A stretch of 64,000 bases of DNA, from NCBI RefSeq assembly GCF_001544915.2, contig NZ_FCOE02000004.1, forward strand, positions 1 through 64,000, given 5' to 3'. Shown one piece after another: positions 45,015 through 53,752 of this stretch (the first letter of the stretch is position 1; each line of letters starts with the position of its first letter). The translations under genes were made by a program, and so were the position numbers. The DNA is from Caballeronia pedi. GTDB lineage: Bacteria; Pseudomonadota; Gammaproteobacteria; Burkholderiales; Burkholderiaceae. The notes beneath the pieces are model-generated. The model was not told where the DNA came from, did no database searches, and saw only the letters and a program-made list of their open reading frames with translations.

Positions 45015-45326
45015 TGAGAATGCTTCCGTGAAAGGCGTATTTGCATCCGCCGGAATAGGCGAGCCGATTATAGGTTCGGGCTCCTGCGCGTCATCGGGGC
45101 GGGATGAACAATCAGATTTATCTCAGTGACCAGCGCATTAGGAACGGGCATCAGAAAAGCATGCTGATTTGTGAAAAGAACGATGCGTCTACCCGTCCGA
45201 TGAATGCGCGGCCTATGATTCCTGAATTCGAGATGGGGCGAGACGCCCGGAGCGGCTGTTGCGCCCGCCCGACAGTGACGCATCGCCGCGCCGCCAGCGC
45301 GCGCGTGGAAATGAAGGAGACCAGCG
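45015..45326. other. Gene-free divergent spacer between the DUF937-OmpA and AidB-like genes
   Basis: 312 bp without a credible gene. It contains the minus-strand promoter described at 45067-45094. On the plus strand a TATGAT near 45211 could be a -10 for the dehydrogenase but has no -35 at normal spacing. The part next to the dehydrogenase carries its ribosome site AAGGAG. Confidence 0.5.
45067..45094 (-). promoter_or_regulatory. Sigma-70-type promoter of the DUF937-OmpA gene
   Basis: On the minus strand ATGACG (-35, four of six) is followed after 16 bases by a perfect TATAAT (-10 at 45067-45072). Transcription would start about 45 bases before the ATG at 45014. Confidence 0.65.
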
Positions 45327-47024
45327 ATGTCCGATTCCGCCGATCGCCCGTTCGGGCAGACACACGAAGTCACGAATCAGGCGCCGCCGCTCGTCGGCTA
45401 CGACGCGTTCGCCTTCGATCCGGCGCTGACGGGCGCGCTCGGGCGGGAAGGCGCGCAATGGCACGCGCAGGCGCTCTCGCGCGACGGCATGACGCTGACG
45501 CAGCCGGATGTCGTCGCGCTGGCGGAACTCGCCAACCGGCACGAGCCGGAACTCGCGACGCACGATCCGCGCGGCGAGCGCATCGACGCGGTCGAATTTC
45601 ATCCGGCCTGGCACGAATTGTTGCGGCGTCTGCGGCACGAGGGGCTGCACGCGTTGCCGTTCGAGCCGGCCGCGCGCGCCGGATCGATGGCCGCGCGGTG
45701 CGCCGGCTACTATCTGCACGGCCAGCTCGAATCGGGCTCGCTGTGCCCGATCACGATGACCTTCGCGAGCATTCCGATCCTGCGTAACGAGCTCGATCTG
45801 TTCGCGCGCATCGAGCGGCCGTTGCTGTCGCGCGAGCACGATCCGCGCGACATCCCGCTCGAAGCCGGCAAGCATTCGATGATGATCGGCATGGGCATGA
45901 CCGAAAAACAGGGCGGCTCGGACGTGCGCAGCAATCGCACGCGCGCGTACGCGCTGGGCGCGCCGGGACGCGGCGGTGCGTATCGGCTGGTCGGTCACAA
46001 GTGGTTTTTCTCCGCGCCGCAATGCGATGCGCATCTGGTGCTCGCACGCACCGCCGACGAAGGCGGCCTGTCGTGCTTCTACGTGCCGCGCTTCGCGCCG
46101 GACGGCCGCAAGAACGCGGTCCAGATCCAGCGCCTGAAGGACAAGCTCGGCAACCGCTCGAACGCGAGCAGCGAAGTGGAGTTTCGCGACGCCTACGGCG
46201 TGATGATCGGCGACGAGGGGCGCGGCGTGCCGACCATCATCGAGATGGCGAACTTCACGCGGCTCGACTGCGTGATCGGCAGCGCGGCGCTGATGCGCGC
46301 GGCGCTCGTGCAGGCGATCCATCACGCGCGGCATCGCAGCGCGTTCGGCGCGCATCTCGTCGATCAACCATTGATGCGCAACGTGCTCGCCGATCTCGCC
46401 CTCGAATCCGAAGCCGCGACGGTTCTTTTCATGCGGCTCGCGGGCGCGTTCGAGCGCAGCGCCGTGCCGGACAGCGCGCTCGCCGAGCGCGCGTGGCGGC
46501 GCATCGTCACGCCGGCCGCGAAGTTCTGGGTCTGCAAGCGCGCGCTCGAATTCACCGGCGAAGCGATGGAAGTCTGGGGCGGCAACGGCTATGTCGAAAC
46601 CGGGCCGATGGCGCGTTTCTATCGCGAGGCGCCGGTCAATTCGATCTGGGAAGGGTCGGGCAACGTCATGTGTCTCGACGTGCTGCGCGCGTTCGAGCGC
46701 GAGCAGGACGCCGCGCACGCGCTGCTCGCCGACTGGAAGCGCACAGCGGCCACGCATCCGGCGCTGGCGGGCGCGCTGGCGTCGCTGCTCGACATGCTGA
46801 CGGGCGATCCGGCTGTGCGGGAAGCGTCGGCGCGGCGCATCGCGCAGCAACTGGCGCTATGCGCGCAGGGGGTGTTGCTCGCGCGGCACGCGCCGCAGGA
46901 AGTCGCGGATGCGTTCATCGATACGCGGCTCGGCGATGCGCGCGGTGAGACAGGGCGGGTGTATGGCACGCTGCCGGCGCGGTTTGATCATGGGGGGATC
47001 GTCAGGCGGGCGTTTGCCGCGTAA
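45327..47024 (+). CDS. AidB-like acyl-CoA dehydrogenase
   Basis: 565 residues, longer than ordinary acyl-CoA dehydrogenases and close to AidB. GMGMTEKQGGSDVRSNRTRA, FSAPQCDAHLVLART, and LEFTGEAMEVWGGNGYVE followed by the REAPVNSIWEGSGNVMCLDV block are typical of the AidB branch. E. coli AidB is an FAD protein induced by alkylating agents that binds DNA; database names such as isovaleryl-CoA dehydrogenase are common for these. AAGGAG lies about eight bases before the ATG. Its last 23 bp overlap the 3' end of the convergent FlhB-like gene. Confidence 0.88.
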   Translation: MSDSADRPFGQTHEVTNQAPPLVGYDAFAFDPALTGALGREGAQWHAQALSRDGMTLTQPDVVALAELANRHEPELATHDPRGERIDAVEFHPAWHELLRRLRHEGLHALPFEPAARAGSMAARCAGYYLHGQLESGSLCPITMTFASIPILRNELDLFARIERPLLSREHDPRDIPLEAGKHSMMIGMGMTEKQGGSDVRSNRTRAYALGAPGRGGAYRLVGHKWFFSAPQCDAHLVLARTADEGGLSCFYVPRFAPDGRKNAVQIQRLKDKLGNRSNASSEVEFRDAYGVMIGDEGRGVPTIIEMANFTRLDCVIGSAALMRAALVQAIHHARHRSAFGAHLVDQPLMRNVLADLALESEAATVLFMRLAGAFERSAVPDSALAERAWRRIVTPAAKFWVCKRALEFTGEAMEVWGGNGYVETGPMARFYREAPVNSIWEGSGNVMCLDVLRAFEREQDAAHALLADWKRTAATHPALAGALASLLDMLTGDPAVREASARRIAQQLALCAQGVLLARHAPQEVADAFIDTRLGDARGETGRVYGTLPARFDHGGIVRRAFAA

Positions 47025-47334
47025 CGAGCGCGCGCCCGCTTTCCCGCATCGGCTCCTCGTTCTCCAGCCGATACACCCACGAAAGCAACTCCGCCACCGC
47101 CTGATACAGGGCAGGCGGAATGTGCGCGTCGAGATCGACCTGCATCAGCAGCGACACCATCTCCGGCGATTCGTGCACATACAGCCCCGCTTCCTTCGCG
47201 CGCTGCACGATCATCTCCGCGACCATGCCATAACCTTTCGCCACGACGCGCGGCGTCGCCTCGCGATTGCCCGAGTCGTAGGCGAGCGCGGTCGCCTGCC
47301 TGCGCGCGTACGGCGGCTGATCCTGTCCGCTCAT
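47002..47334 (-). CDS. FlhB C-terminal-domain-like protein (EscU/YscU export-switch family), stand-alone
   Basis: 110 residues matching only the cytoplasmic domain of FlhB: TPRVVAKGYGMVAEMIVQRA, then PEMVSLLMQVDLDAHIPPAL and AVAELLSWVYRLE. The autocleavage motif NPTH of full FlhB is missing (the region reads ALAYDSGNREA), so it cannot cleave like FlhB. Stand-alone FlhB-domain proteins of this kind are known; their role in export switching is unclear. It overlaps the FliK-like gene by 4 bp, which suggests the two act together at the export gate. Confidence 0.85.
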   Translation of the reverse strand: MSGQDQPPYARRQATALAYDSGNREATPRVVAKGYGMVAEMIVQRAKEAGLYVHESPEMVSLLMQVDLDAHIPPALYQAVAELLSWVYRLENEEPMRESGRALVTRQTPA

Positions 47335-48641
47335 GCTTCACTCCCCTCACCGCGTGGCGGGCGAAACAGATGTTCGAGCGGCGAGCGCAACGGCTTTTTC
47401 ACGACAGGCTTGTCGGCAGACAGCGCGAGATCGGTCGTGCCGTCCATCGAGCGCACGGACAGCGACGCCAGCGCAATGCCCGCCGCTTCGAGCTGACGCG
47501 CGAACGCGGCGCCATCGGCGGCGAGACGGCGTGCGCCCGAATCCCCCGCCTTGATGCGCGCGACGAGCTTCTCGCCCGTCAGCACCAGTTCGGCGTCGAC
47601 CGTGCCGAGCGCGGGCAGCGACAGCGTGATGCGCGTGCGCCACGCGTGCTTGTCGGCGGCATCGGCGGCATCGTCGGGCGTGCGCGGATCGCGCGGTTCG
47701 CGGGCGATTTCCCACTCGAAGCGTGTGCCGGGCCACGCTTCGCCCTGCCAGCGGAACTGCTGGTTCGCGAGCACGTCGAGTTGCTGACGCACGACATTCA
47801 GCGTCGCCGGATGGATGCCCGCCGCTAGCGACGCCTGCAACGCCGATTCCTGCGGGCCGGTCTGCGCGTTCGCCCCGCCCGGCGCGTTCCCGCTCTGCGA
47901 ATTCGAGAGCGCCGACGCCGGCGCATCACGCACCGACGCCGCGAGCGCGGCCGCTTGTTGCGGGTTCTGCGGCATCGCGACCGGACGCGCATGAAAATCG
48001 GGCAGATCCGGCGTGAATTGCGACGCGCGCGCATCGTCCAGCCATGCGTCGCCGTTCGCGAAATCGAGCTGCAAGGACAGCGAGCGTGCATCGGCGCGCG
48101 CCTGCGGCTCGTTGCCGAGCGACGCGGCGCTGCGCTGGCCCGCGAGCCATTGCACCAGATGCGATTCGTAGAACAGCCCGCTTTCGTCGACGGTCTTCGC
48201 CAGCGCGGTCGCGAGCGCGGCGGCGGGCAGCGGCGGCAGATTCTGCGTCGCGGCGCGCGCGGCCGCGACGGCGGCGGCGTTGGCGGAGAAAGCGGTATCG
48301 AAGAGGCCGGTCGTGAGCGCGGCGAAGGCACTCGCGGGGCGCGGCGGGGTCGGCCAGAGCGGGGCGTCGCTGGTCAGCGCGGGCGTCGCGCCGCCCAGGC
48401 GCGAGATCACGTCGAGCGTGCGCGCGACGCTGGAAAGCGCGGTTTGCGCCGATGCCGCCGGCGCCGCGTTCTGCGCGGGCGCGCCGACTGGCAGCGGCAT
48501 GTCCGTCTGCGTCGTCGTCTGCCCGACGCTCGCGCCCGTCACGCCCGTGCCGCTGACGCCGTTCGGCGCGCGAATCGCGGACAGCAGGAGCTCGGTGCGG
48601 CTGGCGAGCAGCGATGCGATCGCGGTGTCGAGTCCAGTCAT
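47331..48641 (-). CDS. FliK-like flagellar hook-length control protein (second copy in the locus)
   Basis: 436 residues. A long Ala/Gln/Thr-rich N-terminal and middle part is followed by a C-terminal Flg_hook-type domain (about 290-415: RWQGEAWPGTRFEWEIAREP, LSLPALGTVDAELVL, and LAADGAAFARQLEAAGIALA). The canonical fliK is at 55.8 kb, so this is a distinct paralogue attached to fliS-fliT. It may tune hook length or substrate choice with the small FlhB-like protein. The start at 48641 has GAGGA seven bases upstream. Confidence 0.82.
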   Translation of the reverse strand: MTGLDTAIASLLASRTELLLSAIRAPNGVSGTGVTGASVGQTTTQTDMPLPVGAPAQNAAPAASAQTALSSVARTLDVISRLGGATPALTSDAPLWPTPPRPASAFAALTTGLFDTAFSANAAAVAAARAATQNLPPLPAAALATALAKTVDESGLFYESHLVQWLAGQRSAASLGNEPQARADARSLSLQLDFANGDAWLDDARASQFTPDLPDFHARPVAMPQNPQQAAALAASVRDAPASALSNSQSGNAPGGANAQTGPQESALQASLAAGIHPATLNVVRQQLDVLANQQFRWQGEAWPGTRFEWEIAREPRDPRTPDDAADAADKHAWRTRITLSLPALGTVDAELVLTGEKLVARIKAGDSGARRLAADGAAFARQLEAAGIALASLSVRSMDGTTDLALSADKPVVKKPLRSPLEHLFRPPRGEGSEA

Positions 48642-48683
48642 GCCCACATCCTCAATTGCGCCACGGCCGGCGCCCACGGACCC

Positions 48684-49013
48684 CTAACGCAGTCCGATCA
48701 TCTTTTTCAGTACGCGCGCCGGGCTGTTGACCGTGAACAGCGCGGACAGGCGCGCGAGGCTCGGCGAACTCAGATCGCGGATCGCGGCGTCGTCGGCGAG
48801 AATCTTCTTCACGAGGTCCAGCTTGCGCGCGCGGGCGTCGTCGTCGAGTTCCGAGCCGGAATCCACTTCCTTCAACTGCTCGACCAACTCGCGGTAAGTG
48901 CCCTGCAACGTCTTCAGCTCGCTCCATTCGCCGCCGCGCGCGGCCGCCAGCATCTGGCCGGAAACCGCTGCAATGGCTTCGTAGTGGGCGAAATAGTCTT
49001 GTGTCGTCTTCAT
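48684..49013 (-). CDS. fliT: Flagellar chaperone FliT
   Basis: 109 residues, all helical, as in FliT, which binds the cap protein FliD (and FlhDC in enterics). Sequence similarity in this family is low; the identification leans on length, helix pattern (MKTTQDYFAHYEAIAAVSGQ, then LQGTYRELVEQLKEV) and the place directly after fliS. Ribosome site weak (GAAAGA). Confidence 0.78.
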   Translation of the reverse strand: MKTTQDYFAHYEAIAAVSGQMLAAARGGEWSELKTLQGTYRELVEQLKEVDSGSELDDDARARKLDLVKKILADDAAIRDLSSPSLARLSALFTVNSPARVLKKMIGLR

Positions 49014-49043
49014 TCTTTCGAGGCAGTCGACGCGAGAGTCCCG

Positions 49044-49463
49044 TCAAACGGGCGTCGCGGTCAGTTGCGCCACTTCCGGTCCAATTCCCACCCAGGCTTC
49101 TTCGAGCGTTGCGAGCAGGTTGTCGACCTCGACGAGCATCGTCTCGTCCTGCTTCAGATTCGCCTCCAGCAGCCGGCGCGTCATATACGTGTAGAGCGCG
49201 TCCAGACGCTCCGCGATCTCGCCGCCCGCATCCTTGTTGAGCGCCTGCTGCAGGCCGCTCTCGATGATGCTGATGGCCTTGCTGATCGCAGCGCCCCGCG
49301 CGCCGATGTTGCGTTGCTGCAGGTGCATGCGCGCCTGCGCGATCGCCTGGCGCGCGCCCTGATACAGCATCACGATCAGCCGATGCGGGCTCGCTCCCAT
49401 CACTCCTGTCTGAACGCCCACGCGTGCGTACGCGCTAGCTCCAGCGTGTCCTGGGGAATACAT
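49044..49463 (-). CDS. fliS: Flagellin chaperone FliS
   Basis: 139 residues. SAYARVGVQTGVMGASPHRL, VMLYQGARQAIAQARMHL and LYTYMTRRLLEANL are typical FliS blocks. It binds flagellin in the cytoplasm and prevents early polymerisation. GGAGA precedes the ATG. A textbook sigma-28 promoter lies 136 bp upstream, so fliS-fliT and the two following genes are late flagellar genes. Confidence 0.93.
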   Translation of the reverse strand: MYSPGHAGASAYARVGVQTGVMGASPHRLIVMLYQGARQAIAQARMHLQQRNIGARGAAISKAISIIESGLQQALNKDAGGEIAERLDALYTYMTRRLLEANLKQDETMLVEVDNLLATLEEAWVGIGPEVAQLTATPV

Positions 49464-49598
49464 CTCTCGGTTCTCCTTATGCGATGCCGCGGTGTCCGCA
49501 TGCTTCGAGCGGACGCCTTGTTTCTCGTCCTGATCCGTATGGGCCCGGCAAAACCGGTGCGGGCAAACGAACCATCGTTCGCCGTGCCGTTATCGGGG

Positions 49599-49625
49599 TT
49601 ATCGGAGAAACGCGGCAAAGCTTTA
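49599..49625 (-). promoter_or_regulatory. Sigma-28 (FliA) promoter of fliST
   Basis: On the minus strand TAAAGCTT is followed after exactly 11 bases by TCCGATAA. The enteric FliA consensus is TAAAGTTT-N11-GCCGATAA, so 14 of 16 positions agree and the spacing is exact. A second CCGATAA follows directly (49589-49595). It lies between the fliE stop and fliS. Confidence 0.85.
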
Positions 49626-49680
49626 GGAAGCAAGGCTCCAGACCGTCGCAACGATAAAGGGCTGGATCGCGGAGTCCGCG

Positions 49681-50046
49681 TCAGACGGAGATCTGCATGA
49701 TGTCGTTGTAGGCCGACACGAGCTTGTTGCGCACCTGCAACCCGAATTGCAGGCCGACGTTCGCCTTCTGCATGTCCACCATCACGTCGTTGAGCGACAC
49801 GTTCGGCGCCCCGATCTCGAAGGCGTGCGCCTCGCCGAGCGCCTTGGTCTGGTTGTCGCTGATCTTGTCGATGGACGATTTCAGCGCATCGGAAAAGCTG
49901 CCGACGCTCGCCGCGCCCGATGTCCCGCCCTGCCCCGTGACGGCACCCGACGCGCTGGTCGGGCCGGAGGTCCCGCCGGCGGCTTGCGAGGCCATCGACT
50001 GAATGGCCGAGAGCGCGGCGGAAAGCGGATTGATCGGAAAGTTCAT
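49681..50046 (-). CDS. fliE: Flagellar hook-basal body protein FliE
   Basis: 121 residues. The C-terminal half [40 protein letters not shown] and [19 protein letters not shown] is diagnostic. FliE joins the MS ring to the rod. The start at 50046 has GGAG six bases upstream; the frame is open a further 98 codons but that part has no FliE character. Divergent from fliF. Confidence 0.93.
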   Translation of the reverse strand: MNFPINPLSAALSAIQSMASQAAGGTSGPTSASGAVTGQGGTSGAASVGSFSDALKSSIDKISDNQTKALGEAHAFEIGAPNVSLNDVMVDMQKANVGLQFGLQVRNKLVSAYNDIMQISV

Positions 50047-50178
50047 GTTGACTCCGGGTGACAGGGGAAAGCCGGTGCCGCACGTAGCGGGGGACCTGGC
50101 GCTCGGGACGCGTTTCGCGGAGGTTCGCCGAGTACGAAAAAGCTTAGCAGCGGGCCGTTTTTCAAAGCACGGGAAGAA

Positions 50179-50247
50179 CGGGGAAAACCCCGCTCTATTC
50201 GCTGAATCGACTTGCAATCTTCTGCGGATAATCCCCATCGTGAAAAG
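50179..50247 (+). promoter_or_regulatory. Palindrome and partial flagellar leader module upstream of fliF
   Basis: A perfect 14-bp palindrome CGGGGAAAACCCCG (50179-50192) runs straight into CGCTCTATTCG-N3-AATCG (50191-50209). That second block matches CCCTCTGTTCG-N3-CATCG, present at the same internal spacing before fliL (57901) and fliP (60499). The likely function is a shared activator or promoter site, perhaps for FlhDC; not proven. Confidence 0.5.
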
Positions 50248-50318
50248 TCCTCCACCGCCGCTTACATCAGCGGATACCGGCGGCAGGAGAACAACAGGAT
50301 TCGGAGCTTCGACGCTAA

Positions 50319-52091
50319 ATGGAAACGCCCAACAACTCACTGATCACGCCCGACGCCAGAATGGGCCTGGCGGGCGCACAACCGGGTTCAGCCGGAACGA
50401 TCGGCGCCGGCCCGGGCCTCGCGGGCGCCGACTTCGGCGGCTTTGCGCAGCGCGTGCCGATGCTCAACCAGTTCCGCTCGAATCCGCGCGTGCCGCTCAT
50501 CGTGGCCGCCGCGATTCTGGTGATGGTAGTGGCGGGCCTCGTCATGTGGTCGCGCCAGCCGGATTACCGCGTCCTCTTCTCCAACCTCTCGGACCGGGAC
50601 GGCGGCGCAATCGTTGCCGCGCTCCAGCAGGGCAACATTCCGTACAAGTTGTCCGACGGCGGCGGCGCCATTCTCGTGCCCGACGCGCAGGTTCACGAAA
50701 CCCGTCTGCGCCTCGCGAGCCAGGGCTTGCCGAAAGCCGGCTCGGTCGGCTTCGAGCTGATGGACAACCAGAAGTTCGGCATCAGCCAGTTCGCCGAGCA
50801 GGTCAACTATCAGCGCGCGCTGGAAGGCGAACTGGAGCGCACGATCGGCTCGATTTCATCGGTGAAGTCGGCGCGCGTGCATCTGGCGATTCCGAAGCCG
50901 AGCGTGTTCGTGCGCGACAAGGAACTGCCGACCGCCTCCGTGATGGTCAATCTGTATCCGGGCCGCGTGCTCGACGAAGGGCAAGTCGTCGCGATCGCGC
51001 ACATGGTCGCGTCGGGCGTCTCGGACATGCCGGTCAAGAACGTCAATATCGTCGATCAGGACGGCAATCTGCTCACGAGCCAGAGCGCCGCGAACGGCCT
51101 CGACGCGTCGCAACTGAAGTATGTGCAGCAGATCGAGCACAACACGCAAAAGCGCATCGACGCGATCCTCGCGCCGCTCTTCGGCGCCGGCAACGCCCGC
51201 TCGCAGGTGAGCGCCGACATCGACTTCTCGAAGCTCGAACAGACCGCCGAAAGCTACGGCCCGAACGCCAATCCGCAAGCCACGGCGATCCGCAGCCAGC
51301 AATCGAGCGAATCGAGCGAGACGTCGGGCGGCGGCGCATCGGGCGTGCCGGGCGCGCTGTCGAACCAGCCGCCGCAGCCGGCGTCCGCGCCGGTCGACGC
51401 AGCCGCGTCGGGCGTGGCGGGCGCGAAGTCCACGCCGCAGAACCAGCGCAAGGACACGACGACGAACTACGAAGTGGACCGCACGGTGCGCCACTACGAG
51501 CAGGCGACGGGCGGCATCAAGCGTCTGTCGGTGGCGGTGGTCGTGAACTACGAGAAGAAGCTCGACGCCAAGGGCAACGTCACCATGACGCCGCTCGCCG
51601 CCGACAAGCTCGCGCAGGTCCAGCAACTCGTGAAGGACGCGATGGGCTTCGACGACAAGCGCGGCGACTCGGTGAACGTCATGAACAGCGCGTTCTCGGC
51701 CGATCTGAACGTGACGCCCGACGCGCCGTGGTGGCGCACCCCGCAGATGATCGCGTGGGGCATCCAGGCGGCGAAGTACGTGGGCATCGGCATCGTCGGG
51801 TTGTTCCTGTACTTCAGCATGGTGAAGCCGGCGATGCGCCGCGCCTTCCCGCCGCCGCCCGAAGTCGCGCCGACGCTCGGCGCACCGGATGCACTCTCGC
51901 TGCTCGACGGTCCGTCGCTCGACGGCGAGAAGAAGGAAGACGAAGACAAGGATGCCGAGGTGAGTCTCCTCGGTCATGAAAGCAAGAAAGCCAAATTCGA
52001 TCGCAATCTCGACTACGCGCGCATGGTGGCGCGTCAGGACGCGAGAATCGTTGCGACGGTCGTGAAAAACTGGGTGTCCGATGAACGCTGA
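50319..52091 (+). CDS. fliF: Flagellar MS-ring protein FliF
   Basis: 590 residues. First membrane segment near 58-78 ([20 protein letters not shown]), then the ring-building motifs [37 protein letters not shown] and VDQDGNLLT. The second membrane segment lies near 485-505, followed by the cytoplasmic tail that binds FliG. A Ser/Pro/Ala-rich linker is inserted at about 325-370. The GGAG before the ATG is 13 bases away. Overlaps fliG by 11 bp. Confidence 0.96.
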   Translation: METPNNSLITPDARMGLAGAQPGSAGTIGAGPGLAGADFGGFAQRVPMLNQFRSNPRVPLIVAAAILVMVVAGLVMWSRQPDYRVLFSNLSDRDGGAIVAALQQGNIPYKLSDGGGAILVPDAQVHETRLRLASQGLPKAGSVGFELMDNQKFGISQFAEQVNYQRALEGELERTIGSISSVKSARVHLAIPKPSVFVRDKELPTASVMVNLYPGRVLDEGQVVAIAHMVASGVSDMPVKNVNIVDQDGNLLTSQSAANGLDASQLKYVQQIEHNTQKRIDAILAPLFGAGNARSQVSADIDFSKLEQTAESYGPNANPQATAIRSQQSSESSETSGGGASGVPGALSNQPPQPASAPVDAAASGVAGAKSTPQNQRKDTTTNYEVDRTVRHYEQATGGIKRLSVAVVVNYEKKLDAKGNVTMTPLAADKLAQVQQLVKDAMGFDDKRGDSVNVMNSAFSADLNVTPDAPWWRTPQMIAWGIQAAKYVGIGIVGLFLYFSMVKPAMRRAFPPPPEVAPTLGAPDALSLLDGPSLDGEKKEDEDKDAEVSLLGHESKKAKFDRNLDYARMVARQDARIVATVVKNWVSDER

Positions 52092-53076
52092 AGGCCTGAA
52101 CAAAGCCGCTCTCCTCCTGATGTCGATCGGTGAGGAAGAAGCCGCCGAAGTATTCAAGTATCTCGCGCCGCGCGAGGTGCAGAAGATCGGCGCGACCATG
52201 GCGGCCCTGAAAAACGTGACGCGCGAGCAGCTCGACAACGTGCTGACCGAATTCGTGTCGGAGGCGGAGCAGCACACCGCGCTGTCGCTGGATTCGAGCG
52301 AGTACATCCGCTCGGTGCTGACCAAGGCGCTCGGCGAGACCAAGGCAGGCGCGCTGATCGACCGTATCCTGCAAGGCAGCGACACGAGCGGCATCGAAGG
52401 CCTCAAGTGGATGGACTCGGGCGCGGTCGCGGAACTGATCAAGAACGAGCATCCGCAGATCATCGCGACGATCCTCGTGCATCTGGACCGCGATCAGGCT
52501 TCGGAAATCGTCTCGCTGCTGACCGACCGTCTGCGCAACGACGTGCTGCTGCGCATCGCGACGCTCGACGGCATTCAGCCCGCCGCGCTGCGCGAACTCG
52601 ACGACGTGCTGACCACGCTTCTCTCCGGCAGCGACAACCTGAAGCGCGCGCCGATGGGCGGCATCCGCACGGCGGCGGAGATTCTCAACTTCATGTCGAG
52701 CAATCACGAGGAAGGCGTCATCTCGAACGTGCGCGAATACGATGCCGAACTCGCGCAGAAGATCATCGACCAGATGTTCGTGTTCGAGAACCTGCTCGAC
52801 CTGGAAGACCGCGCGATCCAGTTGCTGCTGAAGGAAGTGGAGTCGGAGACGCTGATCGTGTCGCTGAAGGGCGCGCAGCCTGCCCTGCGTCAGAAGTTCC
52901 TGTCGAACATGTCGCAGCGCGCGGCCGAACTGCTCGCCGAAGACCTCGATTCGCGCGGTCCGGTGCGCGTGTCGGAAGTCGAGCAGCAGCAGCGCAAGAT
53001 TCTCCAGATCGTGCGCAATCTCGCGGAAAACGGGCAGATCCAGCTAGGCGGCAAGGCGGAGGATGCATATGTCTGA
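52081..53076 (+). CDS. fliG: Flagellar motor switch protein FliG
   Basis: 331 residues. N-terminus GLNKAALLLMSIGEEEAAEV, the EHPQIIATILVHL middle block (EHPQ motif that contacts FliM) and the C-terminal MFVFENLLDLEDRAIQLLL torque helix region with conserved charges. It sits on FliF and contacts the stator. Overlaps fliF and fliH. Confidence 0.97.
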   Translation: MNAEGLNKAALLLMSIGEEEAAEVFKYLAPREVQKIGATMAALKNVTREQLDNVLTEFVSEAEQHTALSLDSSEYIRSVLTKALGETKAGALIDRILQGSDTSGIEGLKWMDSGAVAELIKNEHPQIIATILVHLDRDQASEIVSLLTDRLRNDVLLRIATLDGIQPAALRELDDVLTTLLSGSDNLKRAPMGGIRTAAEILNFMSSNHEEGVISNVREYDAELAQKIIDQMFVFENLLDLEDRAIQLLLKEVESETLIVSLKGAQPALRQKFLSNMSQRAAELLAEDLDSRGPVRVSEVEQQQRKILQIVRNLAENGQIQLGGKAEDAYV

Positions 53077-53752
53077 CGCCCGCGCGCGCAAGGCTCAAGC
53101 GGCTCCGGTCTCGGCGTATCAGCGCTGGGAGATGGCGTCGTTCGATCCCGTCGAAATCAAGGTCGATAATAGCGCGGCGGAACAGGCCGCGCTCGAAGCA
53201 CACCTGCGCCGCGTCGAGGAAGACGCGTATCAGCAAGGACTCGCGAAGGGTCATGTCGCGGGCCAGGCGCTGGGTTATCAGGCGGGTTACGAGCAGGGTC
53301 AGGCGAAGGGTTTCGAGGACGGCCGCAAGGAAGCGCTCGCGCAGGCCGCGCGCCTCGCCGACATCGCCGATGCGTTCAAGACCGCGTTGCAGGCCGCCGA
53401 TGCCGCCATCGCGGAATCGCTCGCCGAACTCGCGGTCGATATCGCGCAGCAGGTCGTACGCCAGCATCTCGCGCTCGATCCGACCGCGCTCGTCGCCGTC
53501 GCCCGCGAAGTGATCGCCGCCGAGCCGGAGTTGTCGGGCGCGCCGACGCTCGTCGTCAATCCGGCCGATCTGCCGATCGTCGATGCGTATCTGAAGGACG
53601 AACTCGAAAGCGCCGGCTGGACCGTGCGCCCCGATCCCGAAATCGAGCGCGGCGGCTGCAAGGCGCACGCGGCGACCGGCGAGATCGACGCGACCAACGT
53701 CTCGCGCTGGGAACGCGTCGTGGCCGCTTTGGGGAGAACCAAGCCGTGGTGA
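53069..53752 (+). CDS. fliH: Flagellar export ATPase regulator FliH
   Basis: 227 residues. The N-terminal half is rich in G-x3-G repeats ([21 protein letters not shown], broken: GxxxG helix contacts) as in FliH/YscL; the C-terminal half binds FliI. ATG 53069 is chosen because GGAGG lies six bases before it, while the ATG at 53063 directly abuts that site. It overlaps fliG by 8 bp and fliI by 7 bp. Confidence 0.92.
   Translation: MSDARARKAQAAPVSAYQRWEMASFDPVEIKVDNSAAEQAALEAHLRRVEEDAYQQGLAKGHVAGQALGYQAGYEQGQAKGFEDGRKEALAQAARLADIADAFKTALQAADAAIAESLAELAVDIAQQVVRQHLALDPTALVAVAREVIAAEPELSGAPTLVVNPADLPIVDAYLKDELESAGWTVRPDPEIERGGCKAHAATGEIDATNVSRWERVVAALGRTKPW

Noticed and set aside
45067..45372. 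A small gene in the spacer before the AidB-like gene (frames of 60-100 codons on both strands)
   Set aside because: No ribosome site, no domain, and overlap with the promoter of the DUF937-OmpA gene and the start of the dehydrogenase.
50856..52463. A 535-codon minus-strand frame opposite fliF and fliG
   Set aside because: Antisense shadow with an Arg/His/Val-rich composition; fliF and fliG are certain.
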